Assembly: GCF_014701095.1 (NCBI RefSeq)
Contig: NZ_AP023439.1
Coordinates: 5,072,001-5,136,000, forward strand
Reading direction: 5' to 3'
Length of the DNA: 64,000 nucleotides
Origin: Streptomyces tuirus
Lineage (GTDB): Bacteria; Actinomycetota; Actinomycetes; Streptomycetales; Streptomycetaceae
A model generated the notes under the pieces. That model worked only from the letters and a program-made list of their open reading frames with translations. It did not search any database and was not told the DNA's origin. This document shows positions 1 to 8,077 of the stretch, one piece after another. Position numbers and translations under genes: made by a program. Positions within the stretch are counted from its first letter, which is position 1. Each line of letters begins with the position of its first letter.

Positions 1-343
1 CCGCGCCGCCGAGGCCCAGCAGGGGCGGGGCGGTGTAGCCCGCGGCGGCGGTGAGGATCATGCCGATGCCGTGCGGCTTGCCGCGGCTGACGGTCAGGCC
101 GCTGGTGTCCGAGTGCAGGCGTATGCCGGTGAGGGTGCGGCCGGTGAGCAGGGCCACGAGCCCGTGACCGCCCTCGTGGGCAATGGTGATGGCGTTGCGG
201 GAGATGCGCCACAGGCCGGGCGGGATCACCACGGCGAGCGCGGCGCCCAGAGTCGCGATCACCACCCACAGATCGGGGTCGGGCTGCGTGCCGGACACCT
301 CGTCCCAGAGGGAGGCGAGCGAGGCGGTTGCGGTGCTGTCCAT
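1..343 (-). CDS. M50B-type membrane metallopeptidase, N-terminal part (cut by window edge)
   Basis: This reading frame starts at an ATG at 343 and runs off the left edge, so only about 114 residues are present. A hydrophobic segment at about residues 26-42 is followed by HEGGH at 56-60, which is the zinc-binding HExxH motif lying at a membrane helix, as in M50 site-2-type proteases. A second glycine-rich hydrophobic stretch begins near residue 94. The likely product is an integral-membrane zinc metallopeptidase of the M50B-like group common in actinobacteria. Its substrate cannot be inferred, and the second metal-ligand motif lies outside the window. It is divergent from the SRAP gene. Confidence 0.7.
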   Translation of the reverse strand, partial: MDSTATASLASLWDEVSGTQPDPDLWVVIATLGAALAVVIPPGLWRISRNAITIAHEGGHGLVALLTGRTLTGIRLHSDTSGLTVSRGKPHGIGMILTAAAGYTAPPLLGLGGA

Positions 344-446
344 GTAAGGCGTTGGCTCCCTGTGGGCGATCCAATGGGTGCGGCGCGCAGCGCCGTCGTT
401 GAGGGGTGGTGGTCGGGCGGCGGGTGGGCCTGGCAGTGTGGCACGT

Positions 447-1262
447 ATGTGCGGACGGTATTCAGCGAGTCGTAGGCCAGAGGATCTCGCAGGAATCTTT
501 GAGATCGAGAAGTGGGAGCCCGAGGAGACCCTCGCGCCGGACTACAACGTGGCACCCACCAAGGAGGTCTACGCCGTCCTGGACCGCCCCCTGAAAGACG
601 CGGACGACCCGCGGCCGGTTCGGCAGCTGCGCACGCTGAAGTGGGGACTCGTCCCGTCCTGGTCGAAGACCCCCGAGGGCGGCGCCCGGATGATCAACGC
701 CCGCGCGGAGACCGTCCACGAGAAGCCGTCCTACCGCCGCGCCTTCACCTCCCGGCGCTGCATCCTGCCCGCCGACGGCTACTACGAGTGGGTCACCGGC
801 ACCCAGGAGCGCGAGCTGGAGGTCGAGGGCAAGAAGAAGCGGCCCCGCAAGCAGCCGTACTTCGTGACACCGGCCGACGGGTCGGTCTTCGCGATGGCCG
901 GGCTGTACGAGTTCTGGCGCGACAGGACCCTGCCGGACGATCACCCGCAGGCCTGGTGGGTGACCTGCTCGGTCATCACCACGGAGGCCGAGCAGAGCCC
1001 CCTCGCGGTGTCCCCGGCCGACGGGCCGCGGGCGCTCGCCGAGATCCACCCCCGGATGCCGCTGATGCTGACGCCCGACCGCTGGGACGCCTGGCTGGAC
1101 CCGTCCCGCACGGACGCCGACGACCTGCGCGAGCTGCTCGCCCCGCCGCCCGGCGGGCTGATGCGGGCCTACCCCGTCGCCACGGCCGTCAGCAACGTCC
1201 GCAACAACGGGCCGGAGCTGCTGAAGGAGCTGGAGGGGCCCGAAGAGGGCACACTCTTCTGA
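447..1262 (+). CDS. SOS response-associated peptidase (SRAP, YedK/HMCES family)
   Basis: SRAP proteins crosslink covalently to abasic sites in single-stranded DNA through an N-terminal cysteine exposed after removal of Met1, shielding the lesion. The protein begins MCGRYS, so I place the start at the ATG at 447 and not at in-frame codons further upstream; that leaves Cys2 exactly where the family needs it. Other family residues are visible: Asn84 in MINARAE, Glu114 in DGYYEW and His201 in EIHPRMP. At 271 residues it is slightly longer than E. coli YedK, mainly through a basic insert near residues 120-136. The hydrolase gene starts one base after its stop, suggesting co-transcription. Confidence 0.93.
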   Translation: MCGRYSASRRPEDLAGIFEIEKWEPEETLAPDYNVAPTKEVYAVLDRPLKDADDPRPVRQLRTLKWGLVPSWSKTPEGGARMINARAETVHEKPSYRRAFTSRRCILPADGYYEWVTGTQERELEVEGKKKRPRKQPYFVTPADGSVFAMAGLYEFWRDRTLPDDHPQAWWVTCSVITTEAEQSPLAVSPADGPRALAEIHPRMPLMLTPDRWDAWLDPSRTDADDLRELLAPPPGGLMRAYPVATAVSNVRNNGPELLKELEGPEEGTLF

Positions 1263-1263
1263 C

Positions 1264-1920
1264 GTGACGCATGTGACGAAGACGGCCCCCACGAGCACCG
1301 AGACCGTCGAGACCGACGCCGGAACCGCCCGTATCACCTGGCACGAGGCGAAGAAGGCCCGGCTGGTCCTCGCCGTCAGTCACGGCGCGGGCGGCGGCAT
1401 CGAGGCCCGCGACCTGACCGCCCTGGCCGAGGCCCTGCCCGCCCACGGCGTGACCGTCGCCCGGGTGGAGCAGCCCTGGCGGGTGGCCGGGAAGAAGCTG
1501 GCACCCGCGCCCGGGACCCTGGACACCGGCTGGCGCGGCATCTGGCCCGCGCTGGCGGAGTCCGGGCTGCCGGTGATCTCCGGAGGGCGCAGCGCCGGGG
1601 CCCGGGTGGCCTGCCGCACCGCGACCGAGCTGGGCGCCCACGCCGTGCTCGCGCTCAGCTTCCCGCTGCACCCGCCGGGCAAGCCGGAGAAGTCCCGCGC
1701 CGACGAGCTGCTGGGCTCCGGGGTGCCCACCCTGGTCGTGCAGGGCGGCAACGACCCGTTCGGGAAGCCGGCGGAGTTCCCCGAGGGGACGTACGCGCTC
1801 GTGGAGATCCCGTACGGGGATCACGGCTTCGCCGTGCCGAAGCGTGCGGACATCTCGCAGGACGAGGCCGTGGCAGTCATCACGGACGCGGTCGTGGAGT
1901 GGACGGGGTCACTCGGGTAA
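1264..1920 (+). CDS. alpha/beta hydrolase (KANL3/Tex30-like)
   Basis: A 218-residue alpha/beta hydrolase. The oxyanion-side loop SHGAGGG is at about 39-45, the nucleophile elbow GGRSAGAR puts Ser110 at its centre, Asp164 lies in GGNDPFG, and His187 lies in GDHGFAV, giving a complete Ser-Asp-His triad. There is no signal peptide, so it should be cytoplasmic. The substrate is unknown; the KANL3/Tex30 relatives are mostly uncharacterised. The GTG at 1264 directly follows the SRAP stop codon, so translation is probably coupled. The sigma-R promoter begins only a few bases after its stop. Confidence 0.8.
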   Translation: MTHVTKTAPTSTETVETDAGTARITWHEAKKARLVLAVSHGAGGGIEARDLTALAEALPAHGVTVARVEQPWRVAGKKLAPAPGTLDTGWRGIWPALAESGLPVISGGRSAGARVACRTATELGAHAVLALSFPLHPPGKPEKSRADELLGSGVPTLVVQGGNDPFGKPAEFPEGTYALVEIPYGDHGFAVPKRADISQDEAVAVITDAVVEWTGSLG

Positions 1921-1927
1921 AGCTTCG

Positions 1928-1953
1928 GGAATGCCGGGGCGGCGGTCACTGTT
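1928..1953 (+). promoter_or_regulatory. sigma-R-dependent promoter of sigR (sigRp2 type)
   Basis: GGAAT at 1928-1932 is separated by exactly 18 bases from GTT at 1951-1953, the published sigma-R consensus (GGAAT-N18-GTT). It lies just after the preceding gene's stop and about 60 bases before the long-isoform start codon. It is the expected positive-feedback promoter through which sigma-R induces its own synthesis after disulphide stress. Confidence 0.88.
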
Positions 1954-1990
1954 GTGCGGGACGTACGTGCTGGAGACCAGCGCCGACGTC

Positions 1991-2014
1991 GTAGGAGAGG
2001 GAGTCCGCCGCATG
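1991..2014 (+). promoter_or_regulatory. ribosome-binding site and upstream ATG for the long sigma-R' isoform
   Basis: A purine-rich AGGAGAGGGAG lies just upstream of an ATG at 2012 that is in frame with sigR. Starting there adds exactly 55 residues to sigma-R. In S. coelicolor the stress-induced sigRp2 transcript yields an unstable isoform with a 55-residue N-terminal extension; spacing and frame here match. The site can be used only on transcripts from the upstream promoter. Confidence 0.75.
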
Positions 2015-2176
2015 GGTTCGACCATCTGCCCGACCCGCAGCAGCCGCGCCGACCTGGACTGGACGGTGCTGCACGCGGCCAGGACCGCCCCTGTCCGGGC
2101 GGCGGGCGGACCGGATCGTCGTCTATCCTCCGATTCGGGTGAGACCGGTCTCGGTCTCACGAGAACACTCGAGGAG

Positions 2177-2863
2177 GTGGGTCCGGTCACTGGGACCGAC
2201 GCAGGGGCCGACAACGGCCGGTCGGAGCAGCCCGAGAGCCAGGGCGGCACGGGCGCGGAGACGGCCGCGGAGCGCAGCGCGCGCTTCGAGCGGGACGCGC
2301 TCGAGTTCCTCGACCAGATGTACTCGGCCGCGCTGCGCATGACGCGCAACCCGGCCGACGCCGAGGACCTGGTGCAGGAGACGTACGCCAAGGCGTACGC
2401 GTCCTTCCACCAGTTCCGCGAGGGCACCAACCTCAAGGCGTGGCTGTACCGGATCCTCACCAACACCTTCATCAACTCGTACCGCAAGAAGCAGCGCGAA
2501 CCTCAGCGCTCCGCGGCCGAGGAGATCGAGGACTGGCAGCTCGCCCGCGCCGAGTCGCACATGTCGACGGGCTTGCGCTCCGCGGAGTCGCAGGCGCTCG
2601 ACCACCTGCCCGACTCGGACGTGAAGGAAGCGCTCCAGACGATCCCCGAGGAGTTCCGCATCGCGGTCTACCTGGCGGATGTCGAGGGCTTTGCCTACAA
2701 GGAGATCGCCGACATCATGGGGACACCCATCGGTACGGTGATGTCCCGGCTGCACCGGGGCCGCCGTCAGCTGCGCGGCATGCTGGAGGACTACGCCCGT
2801 GACCGCGGGATGGTCCCGGCCGGCGCCGGAGAGTCGAACGAAGCGAAAGGCTCGGGGTCATGA
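2177..2863 (+). CDS. sigR: ECF sigma factor SigR (disulphide-stress response)
   Basis: SigR directs transcription of thioredoxin, mycothiol and protein-quality-control genes when cellular thiols are oxidised. Region 2 contains DAEDLVQETYAKAY, typical of ECF factors, and region 4 contains FAYKEIADIMGTPIGTVMSRL, the -35-binding helix-turn-helix. The GTG at 2177 gives 228 residues, close to the 227 I recall for S. coelicolor. A GAGGAG sits directly before it, so spacing is tight and the start is not beyond doubt. An ATG at 2012 gives the longer sigma-R' form. The frame is also open further upstream (from 1844), but that part overlaps the hydrolase. The stop overlaps the rsrA start (ATGA), the usual arrangement for a sigma/anti-sigma pair. 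Confidence 0.95.
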   Translation: MGPVTGTDAGADNGRSEQPESQGGTGAETAAERSARFERDALEFLDQMYSAALRMTRNPADAEDLVQETYAKAYASFHQFREGTNLKAWLYRILTNTFINSYRKKQREPQRSAAEEIEDWQLARAESHMSTGLRSAESQALDHLPDSDVKEALQTIPEEFRIAVYLADVEGFAYKEIADIMGTPIGTVMSRLHRGRRQLRGMLEDYARDRGMVPAGAGESNEAKGSGS

Positions 2864-3171
2864 GCTGCGGAGAGCCGCACGAGACGGATTGCAGCGAAAT
2901 CCTCGATCATCTCTACGAGTTCCTCGACCGTGAGATGCCGGACTCGGACTGCGTGAAGTTCGAGCACCACTTCGAGGAGTGCTCGCCCTGCCTCGAGAAG
3001 TACGGGCTCGAGCAGGCCGTGAAGAAGCTCGTCAAGCGCTGCTGCGGGCACGACGACGTGCCGGGTGACCTGCGGGACAAGGTCATGGGGCGGATCGACC
3101 TGATCCGCTCCGGCCAGGCCGTCCCCGAGCAGGACATCACGGCCTCGCCCGCCACGCCCCAGGAGTCCTGA
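2860..3171 (+). CDS. rsrA: zinc-binding redox-sensing anti-sigma factor RsrA
   Basis: RsrA holds SigR inactive in reducing conditions and releases it when its thiols oxidise and zinc is lost. The 103-residue product has Cys11, His37, Cys41 and Cys44, the zinc-anti-sigma (ZAS) HxxxCxxC arrangement at the same residue numbers as the S. coelicolor protein, plus Cys3, Cys31 and a Cys61-Cys62 pair. The ATGA overlap with sigR implies translational coupling and near-stoichiometric production. There is no membrane segment, consistent with a soluble cytoplasmic anti-sigma factor. Confidence 0.96.
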   Translation: MSCGEPHETDCSEILDHLYEFLDREMPDSDCVKFEHHFEECSPCLEKYGLEQAVKKLVKRCCGHDDVPGDLRDKVMGRIDLIRSGQAVPEQDITASPATPQES

Positions 3172-3192
3172 CACTCCCGCGCCTTTGGACCC

Positions 3193-3210
3193 ACCCCGCC
3201 TCTGCGGGGT
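3193..3210 (+). terminator. short GC hairpin after rsrA
   Basis: ACCCCGC and GCGGGGT form a perfect 7-bp stem with a CTCT loop, 21 bases after the rsrA stop and before the next gene. There is no U-tract, as is common for Streptomyces terminators. Confidence 0.5.
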
Positions 3211-3326
3211 CAGTCCCCCCCGAACACGTCACTCGAACGTGCTAAACCGCGGGCTATCGACCCGCGGAACCCCCTGCCGCCGTCCTAGGCTCCGATGCCT
3301 GACGGACATGGCCGGGGGAGGGGCTC

Positions 3327-4664
3327 ATGGAAGCGGTACCGGCACGGGCACGTGTCTACATCGCCTGTGTCGCCGTGGCCGCGCTGCTCTGCCTGCTGCC
3401 GCTGCCGGGCGTCCGCACGCCCTGGTGGGCGGCCGCGCTGCTCGCGGCGCTGTACGCGGTGTGCGAGCGCGTGGCCAGGTCCCGGTTCGTGGGGATCTCC
3501 CACCCGGCCGGGACCTTCTACCCCGTCCTGCTCGCCGGCGCCTTCCTGTTGCCGGCGAGCGCCGCCGCGCTGGTGGTCGTGCCCGGCGCGCTGCTCTCCC
3601 AGGTCGCGCAGCGGCCCGTGGCGCTGCGGCGGGTCTGGCGGGCCGCCCAGCTCGTCCTCGGCGTGTGGGCCGCGGCCGAGGTGCACCGGCTGCTCGGCGG
3701 GCGCGACGCGGTCGCGGCGGGCGACGTCCCGTACGCCCTCGGCCCGGCCGGAGCGGCCGTGCTGGCGTTCTGCCTGGTGCTCGCGCTGCTCGACGCCGGC
3801 ATCCTGGCCCTGGCGGAACGGGTGCCGGTACGGCGGGCCTGGCGCGGCCTGGTGGCCCGCTCGCTCGCGCCGATCGCCGTGCACGGCCTCGCCGGGCTGA
3901 TGATGGCCGTCCTCTGGCGCAGCCCCTACGGCCCCGTCTCCGCGCTGCTCGTCCTGCTGCCCATGTGCGTCTCGTGGTGGGCGTTCGCGCAGTACCACCG
4001 GGAACGCGCCGCCCATCAGGCGACCATCCGGGCGCTGGTGCAGGCCGTCGACATCAAGGACGGCTACACCCGCGGGCACAGCGAGCGCGTCGGGCAGGCC
4101 TCCATGATGATCGCGCGCGAGCTGGGCATGGCCGACGAGCGCGTGGAGGTGCTCCGCTTCGCCGGGATCCTGCACGACGTCGGCAAGCTGGGCGTGCCCA
4201 CCCGGCTGCTCAGAAAGGACGGGCCACTGACACCCGAGGAGCGGCGGGTGATCGAGCTGCACCCCGAGTACGGGCACGAGATGGTGCGCGGCATCGGCTT
4301 CCTCGGCGAGGCCCGCGCCGCCGTGCTGCACCACCACGAGCGGCTCGACGGCAGCGGGTACCCCTATGGCCTGGTGGGCCGTCAGATCCCGGAGTCCGCA
4401 CGGGTGGTGGCCGTCGCGGACGCCTTCGACGCCATGACCTCCACCCGCAGCTACAGCAGGGCCCGGCCCGTCTCCGTGGCCCTGGCGGAGCTGGAGCGGT
4501 GCGCGGGCAGCCAGTTCGACCCGGTGATGGTCGCGGCGCTCGTCGAGGCCGTCGGGCGCGCGGGATGGCACCCCGCGGTGACCGCCGACGACGAGGAGAC
4601 CCGCCCGTCCCGCGTGCCCCCGCCCGGCACCCGCCTGGCCGGCCGTCCGGGAGCACACCGATGA
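3327..4664 (+). CDS. membrane HD-GYP domain phosphodiesterase
   Basis: The N-terminal ~220 residues contain several hydrophobic segments (about 10-28, 34-48, 64-90, 143-163, 183-198, 204-222), followed by a cytoplasmic HD-GYP domain. Metal-binding residues are intact: His251 in RGHSERV, His283-Asp284 and Lys287 in HDVGK, HHHER near 335-339, and GYP at 344-346. Intact HD-GYP domains usually hydrolyse cyclic di-GMP, which in Streptomyces controls development. The start at 3327 follows a strong GGGGGAGGGG. The next gene overlaps its stop by four bases (ATGA) and encodes a paralogue with a degenerate HD domain, so the two probably act together. Confidence 0.88.
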   Translation: MEAVPARARVYIACVAVAALLCLLPLPGVRTPWWAAALLAALYAVCERVARSRFVGISHPAGTFYPVLLAGAFLLPASAAALVVVPGALLSQVAQRPVALRRVWRAAQLVLGVWAAAEVHRLLGGRDAVAAGDVPYALGPAGAAVLAFCLVLALLDAGILALAERVPVRRAWRGLVARSLAPIAVHGLAGLMMAVLWRSPYGPVSALLVLLPMCVSWWAFAQYHRERAAHQATIRALVQAVDIKDGYTRGHSERVGQASMMIARELGMADERVEVLRFAGILHDVGKLGVPTRLLRKDGPLTPEERRVIELHPEYGHEMVRGIGFLGEARAAVLHHHERLDGSGYPYGLVGRQIPESARVVAVADAFDAMTSTRSYSRARPVSVALAELERCAGSQFDPVMVAALVEAVGRAGWHPAVTADDEETRPSRVPPPGTRLAGRPGAHR

Positions 4665-5908
4665 GCGCCTACCGGCCGCCCCCGCTCCTCACCCTCGTCC
4701 ACGCCTGCGCCGCCCTCTTAGCGACCGGCTCCCTCGTCGTCACCCTCCACCACGGCCTGGAGGAACGCCGGGTCGCCCTCGCCTTCGGCGTCCTCGTCAC
4801 CGTCGGCGAGCTCACCCGGCGCAACGGCGCCCGAGTCCGGGAACCGGCACCCCTCGGGGCCGCCGCCGCCCTCTCCTACGCCCTGCTCGGCGAGGCCGGC
4901 GGACGGGCCAGCCACCACGGCCCCGCCCAGGTCGTCACCGTCGTACTGATCGCCTCCCTGCTCGGCAGCGTCCCGCATGTCGCACGCGGGCAGGGGCCCA
5001 CCCTCGACCACCTCGCCCGCCGCGTGCTCACCGTCGGATTCGTCGCCGTCTGCTTCCAGCCCCCGTACAGCCGGGGCATGTTCGACGACTGGGGCGGTCC
5101 CGCCTACGCCCTGCTCCTCCTCGCGCTGCTGTCCCTGACCGCGCTGTGCGACGCGGTGCTCGCCGCCGCCCTGGCCCACACCCGCACCGGCTGGCCCTTC
5201 GGGCCGGTACTGCGGGACGAGATGCGGGCCGTGTACGGCATCGGGTCCGCCGTCATCGCCACCGGGGCGGTGATGGCGCTGGCGGTCGCCGTGGTGGGGC
5301 TGTGGGCGCTGCCCGTGTTCTCCGTGCCGCTGCTGCTCGCCCAGATGGCGTTCCGCCGGTACGCCGCCGTCCGGGCGACCTACCGGCAGACCATCGCCTC
5401 CCTCGCCCGGGCCACCGAGGTCGCCGGATACACCCCGGCCGGGCACGCCCGGCGCGTCGCCGTGGTCAGCAAGGCGGTGGGGCGCGACCTGGGCCTGACC
5501 CAGCCCGAGCTCGCCGTCCTCGAGTACGCCGCGCTCATGCACGACATCGGCCAGCTCAGCCTCGTCGACCCCGTTCCGGCGGGTGCCACCGCCGCGCTGC
5601 CCGTCGCGGAGCAGCGGCGGATCGCCCTGCTCGGCGGAGCCGTCGTACGGCAGACGGGCGTCGACGAGGCGGTGGCCGTGGTCGTGGAGCGGCAGGCCGA
5701 CCCCTACGCCGAGCAGCCGCTCGCCGCGCGAATCGTCCGGGCCGTGAACGCGTACGAGGAGAAGTCCCGGGAAGGAGGGCCCGGCGGGCCGCTGACGGCG
5801 CTGGAGGAACTCCGGCTCGCCACCGCCGGGACGTACGCCCCGGAGGTGGTGGAATCACTGGCCCGGGTACTGGCAAGGAGCAGTCTGACCCTGCCCGTGG
5901 CTGGGTAA
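4661..5908 (+). CDS. membrane protein with degenerate HD domain (partner of the HD-GYP protein)
   Basis: This 415-residue product resembles the preceding protein in layout: hydrophobic segments over the first ~230 residues, then an HD region. The HD pair remains (His294-Asp295 in MHDIGQ), but the lysine of HDxGK is Gln298, the Arg-Gly-His of the partner is replaced by AGHARR, and there is no GYP or HHHER motif. It is probably catalytically impaired and may sense or regulate. I start it at the ATG at 4661, overlapping the upstream stop; the frame is open further upstream, but that part lies inside the HD-GYP gene. Co-translation with the intact enzyme suggests a heteromeric membrane complex, which is inference. 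Confidence 0.75.
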   Translation: MSAYRPPPLLTLVHACAALLATGSLVVTLHHGLEERRVALAFGVLVTVGELTRRNGARVREPAPLGAAAALSYALLGEAGGRASHHGPAQVVTVVLIASLLGSVPHVARGQGPTLDHLARRVLTVGFVAVCFQPPYSRGMFDDWGGPAYALLLLALLSLTALCDAVLAAALAHTRTGWPFGPVLRDEMRAVYGIGSAVIATGAVMALAVAVVGLWALPVFSVPLLLAQMAFRRYAAVRATYRQTIASLARATEVAGYTPAGHARRVAVVSKAVGRDLGLTQPELAVLEYAALMHDIGQLSLVDPVPAGATAALPVAEQRRIALLGGAVVRQTGVDEAVAVVVERQADPYAEQPLAARIVRAVNAYEEKSREGGPGGPLTALEELRLATAGTYAPEVVESLARVLARSSLTLPVAG

Positions 5909-6025
5909 CCCATGGGTAATGAGCGCCCTCGAGGCCGTACATGGTTGGATGCGAAGGAGAAGGTGTCCGGGGGCTCGAAACACAGCTACGGCCAGCCCAC
6001 CGCACGGAACTGGCAGGCGGGAATC

Positions 6026-7006
6026 GTGAGGATCTTCGGCAAGGGACGGCACCGGCCCTCCGCCTCCTGGCGGCAGGCCACGGACCGGGCGTTCACCCTC
6101 ATCGGCGACGGCCGGTACGAGGACGCAGGCGCACTGCTGACACGTGCCGCCGATCTGGAGCCCTGGCTTTCCGAGTCCTGGTTCAACCTCGCGCTGCTGC
6201 ACAAGTTCCGGCACGACTGGGAGCAGGCGCGGGCGGCCGGACTCAGGGCCGTGGCGCTGCTCGACCGGGACGCCGGCGCCCCCGACTGGTGGAACGTCGG
6301 CATCGCCGCGACCGCGCTCCAGGACTGGCCGCTGGCCCGGCGCGCCTGGCAGGCCTACGGGCTGCGGGTGCCGGGGGCGGCCAACGACTCCGGTGAACCC
6401 CTCGGCATGGACCTCGGCAGCGCGGCCGTACGGCTGTCCCCGGAGGGCGAGGCCGAGGTCGTGTGGGGGCGCAGGCTGGACCCCGCGCGGATCGAGGTGC
6501 TGTCCATCCCGCTGCCGTCCTCCGGGCGGCGCTGGGGAGAGGTCGTCCTGCACGACGGGGTGCCGCACGGCGAGCGGACGACCGCCGCCGGGCACACGTA
6601 CCCGGTGTTCGACGAGATCGAGCTGTGGGCGCCGTCGCCCGTGCCGACGTGGGTGGTGCTGCTGGAGGCGGCGACCGAGGCGGACCGGGACGCGCTGGAG
6701 CAGCTGGCCGCGGACGCCGGGTTCGCCGCGGAGGACTGGTCCTCGTCGGTGCGGTTGCTGTGCCGGATGTGCTCGGAGTCACGGATGCCGTCGGACGAGG
6801 GCGACGGGGAGCATCTCGACCCGCACGATCACAGTGAGCCGGGGCATCCGGGGCCGCTGGGGCACCGGACGGACGGGCAGCTGTGGGTCCCCGAGCGGGA
6901 GTGCGGGCTGGCTGCGCCGGCTGCGCTGGTCCGGGGGCTTCTGGACGGGTGGGTCGCCGACAGCCCGGATTCTCGCGACTGGCGGGATCTGGAAGAGGTC
7001 TGTTAG
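6026..7006 (+). CDS. tetratricopeptide-repeat protein of unknown function
   Basis: The first ~110 residues look like helical TPR units (Ala/Leu-rich pairs such as FTLIGDGRYEDAGALL and LSESWFNLALLHKFRHDWEQA). The remainder is an uncharacterised alpha/beta domain with an acidic, His-rich stretch near residues 273-300. There is no signal peptide or membrane segment. I chose the GTG at 6026 because coding character begins there; the frame remains open to an ATG at 5912, four bases after the preceding stop. TPR proteins scaffold other proteins; no specific partner is visible. Confidence 0.75.
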   Translation: MRIFGKGRHRPSASWRQATDRAFTLIGDGRYEDAGALLTRAADLEPWLSESWFNLALLHKFRHDWEQARAAGLRAVALLDRDAGAPDWWNVGIAATALQDWPLARRAWQAYGLRVPGAANDSGEPLGMDLGSAAVRLSPEGEAEVVWGRRLDPARIEVLSIPLPSSGRRWGEVVLHDGVPHGERTTAAGHTYPVFDEIELWAPSPVPTWVVLLEAATEADRDALEQLAADAGFAAEDWSSSVRLLCRMCSESRMPSDEGDGEHLDPHDHSEPGHPGPLGHRTDGQLWVPERECGLAAPAALVRGLLDGWVADSPDSRDWRDLEEVC

Positions 7007-7053
7007 CGCCGTTGCCGGGTGCGGCTGCGTCGTGGTTGTTCGCGCAGTTCCCC

Positions 7054-7071
7054 GCGCCCCTGAGGGGGCGC
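7054..7071 (+). terminator. GC hairpin in a Streptomyces-type intergenic element
   Basis: GCGCCCC and GGGGCGC form a perfect 7-bp stem with a TGAG loop. The preceding bases (CGCGCAGTTCCCC) resemble a short element that I recall recurring between genes in many Streptomyces genomes. It lies between the TPR gene and def and probably terminates or stabilises the upstream transcript. Confidence 0.5.
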
Positions 7072-7132
7072 CTTCCCCGTACCCTGTATGAGCATCCCGG
7101 GTTGGATTTGTTCAGGAAGGCGTACGGACGTC

Positions 7133-7783
7133 ATGGCTCAGCAGGACACCGATCAGCAGCGCGCGGGCGTGCTCCCCGTCGATGACGAGGGGTACGTGAT
7201 CGACACGCAGGACTGCGAGGAGCGCGAGGCTGCCTGGCGGGAGCGGGGGACCTCGCGGCCGATCACGGTCGTCGGGAACCCGGTGCTGCACAAGGAGTGC
7301 AAGGACGTCACCGACTTCGGCGACGAGTTCCAGCAGCTCGTCGCGGACATGTTCGCCAGCCAGCGCACCGCCGAGGGCGTGGGCCTCGCCGCCAACCAGA
7401 TCGGCGTCGACGCGAAGGTCTTCGTCTACGACTGCCCCGACGACGAGGGCGTCCGGCACACCGGCGTCGTCTGCAACCCCAGGCTCGTCGAGCTGCCCGC
7501 CGACAAGCGCCGCCTGGACGACAGCAACGAGGGCTGTCTGTCGGTGCCCACGGCGTACGCGCCGCTCGCCCGGCCCGACTACGCCGAGGTGACCGGGCAG
7601 GACGAGAAGGGCAACCCGATCAAGGTGCGCGGCACCGGATACTTCGCACGGTGTTTGCAGCACGAGACGGATCACCTGTACGGCTACCTCTACATCGACC
7701 GGCTCTCCAAGCGCGAACGCAAGGACGCGCTGCGGCAGATGGCCGAGAACGAGCCCCGCTACCCGGTCGTGGCCAACGACTGA
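7133..7783 (+). CDS. def: peptide deformylase
   Basis: This enzyme removes the N-formyl group from nascent proteins using a metal ion. All three family motifs are present: GVGLAANQIG (82-91), EGCLSVP (133-139, Cys135 a metal ligand) and QHETDH (176-181, His177 and His181 metal ligands, Glu178 catalytic). The 216-residue length includes a ~40-residue charged N-terminal extension seen in actinobacterial deformylases. The ATG at 7133 is preceded at some distance by AGGAAGG; an in-frame ATG at 7088 is the alternative. It is probably one of several deformylases in the genome. Confidence 0.93.
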   Translation: MAQQDTDQQRAGVLPVDDEGYVIDTQDCEEREAAWRERGTSRPITVVGNPVLHKECKDVTDFGDEFQQLVADMFASQRTAEGVGLAANQIGVDAKVFVYDCPDDEGVRHTGVVCNPRLVELPADKRRLDDSNEGCLSVPTAYAPLARPDYAEVTGQDEKGNPIKVRGTGYFARCLQHETDHLYGYLYIDRLSKRERKDALRQMAENEPRYPVVAND

Positions 7784-7813
7784 GACCTCAGCCGCACCGG
7801 GCGCACGGCGTCT

Positions 7814-7834
7814 GTTCGGGTTTCCCACCCGAAC
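7814..7834 (+). terminator. hairpin terminator after def
   Basis: GTTCGGGT and ACCCGAAC form a perfect 8-bp stem with a TTCCC loop, about 30 bases after the def stop. The remaining ~240 bases up to the terpene synthase are AT-richer than their surroundings and should hold its promoter; I recognise no specific operator there. Confidence 0.65.
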
Positions 7835-8077
7835 GGGCGCCGTTCGTCTGTTCCGTTCGCCTGTCCGTCGCACGTTCGATCGCATCTGCTCTTCAGGTGA
7901 TCCCCCAGTAGCCACACAACGGGATGTTCCCGGCACTGTGGGGTAGTGAATGAAGCAAATGCGTTCCCAGAACGGTCAGTTGTAGTGCTGAATGGGATGA
8001 GCGGGGTATGCAACGGCGCACGCCCGGCACGAAGGGAGGGGCGCTCGCGCCGACTGGCGGCTGAGAGGGGTTAGTTC

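Noticed and set aside
3185..5908. A single 907-codon open frame across both HD genes
   Set aside because: Its first half is out of frame with the clear HD-GYP protein and is Arg/Gly/Pro noise; only the part from 4661 is a real protein.
7007..7132. A CRISPR-like or mobile element at the CGCAGTTCCCCGCGCCCC motif
   Set aside because: Only one copy is present in the window; it is better explained as a common intergenic hairpin element.
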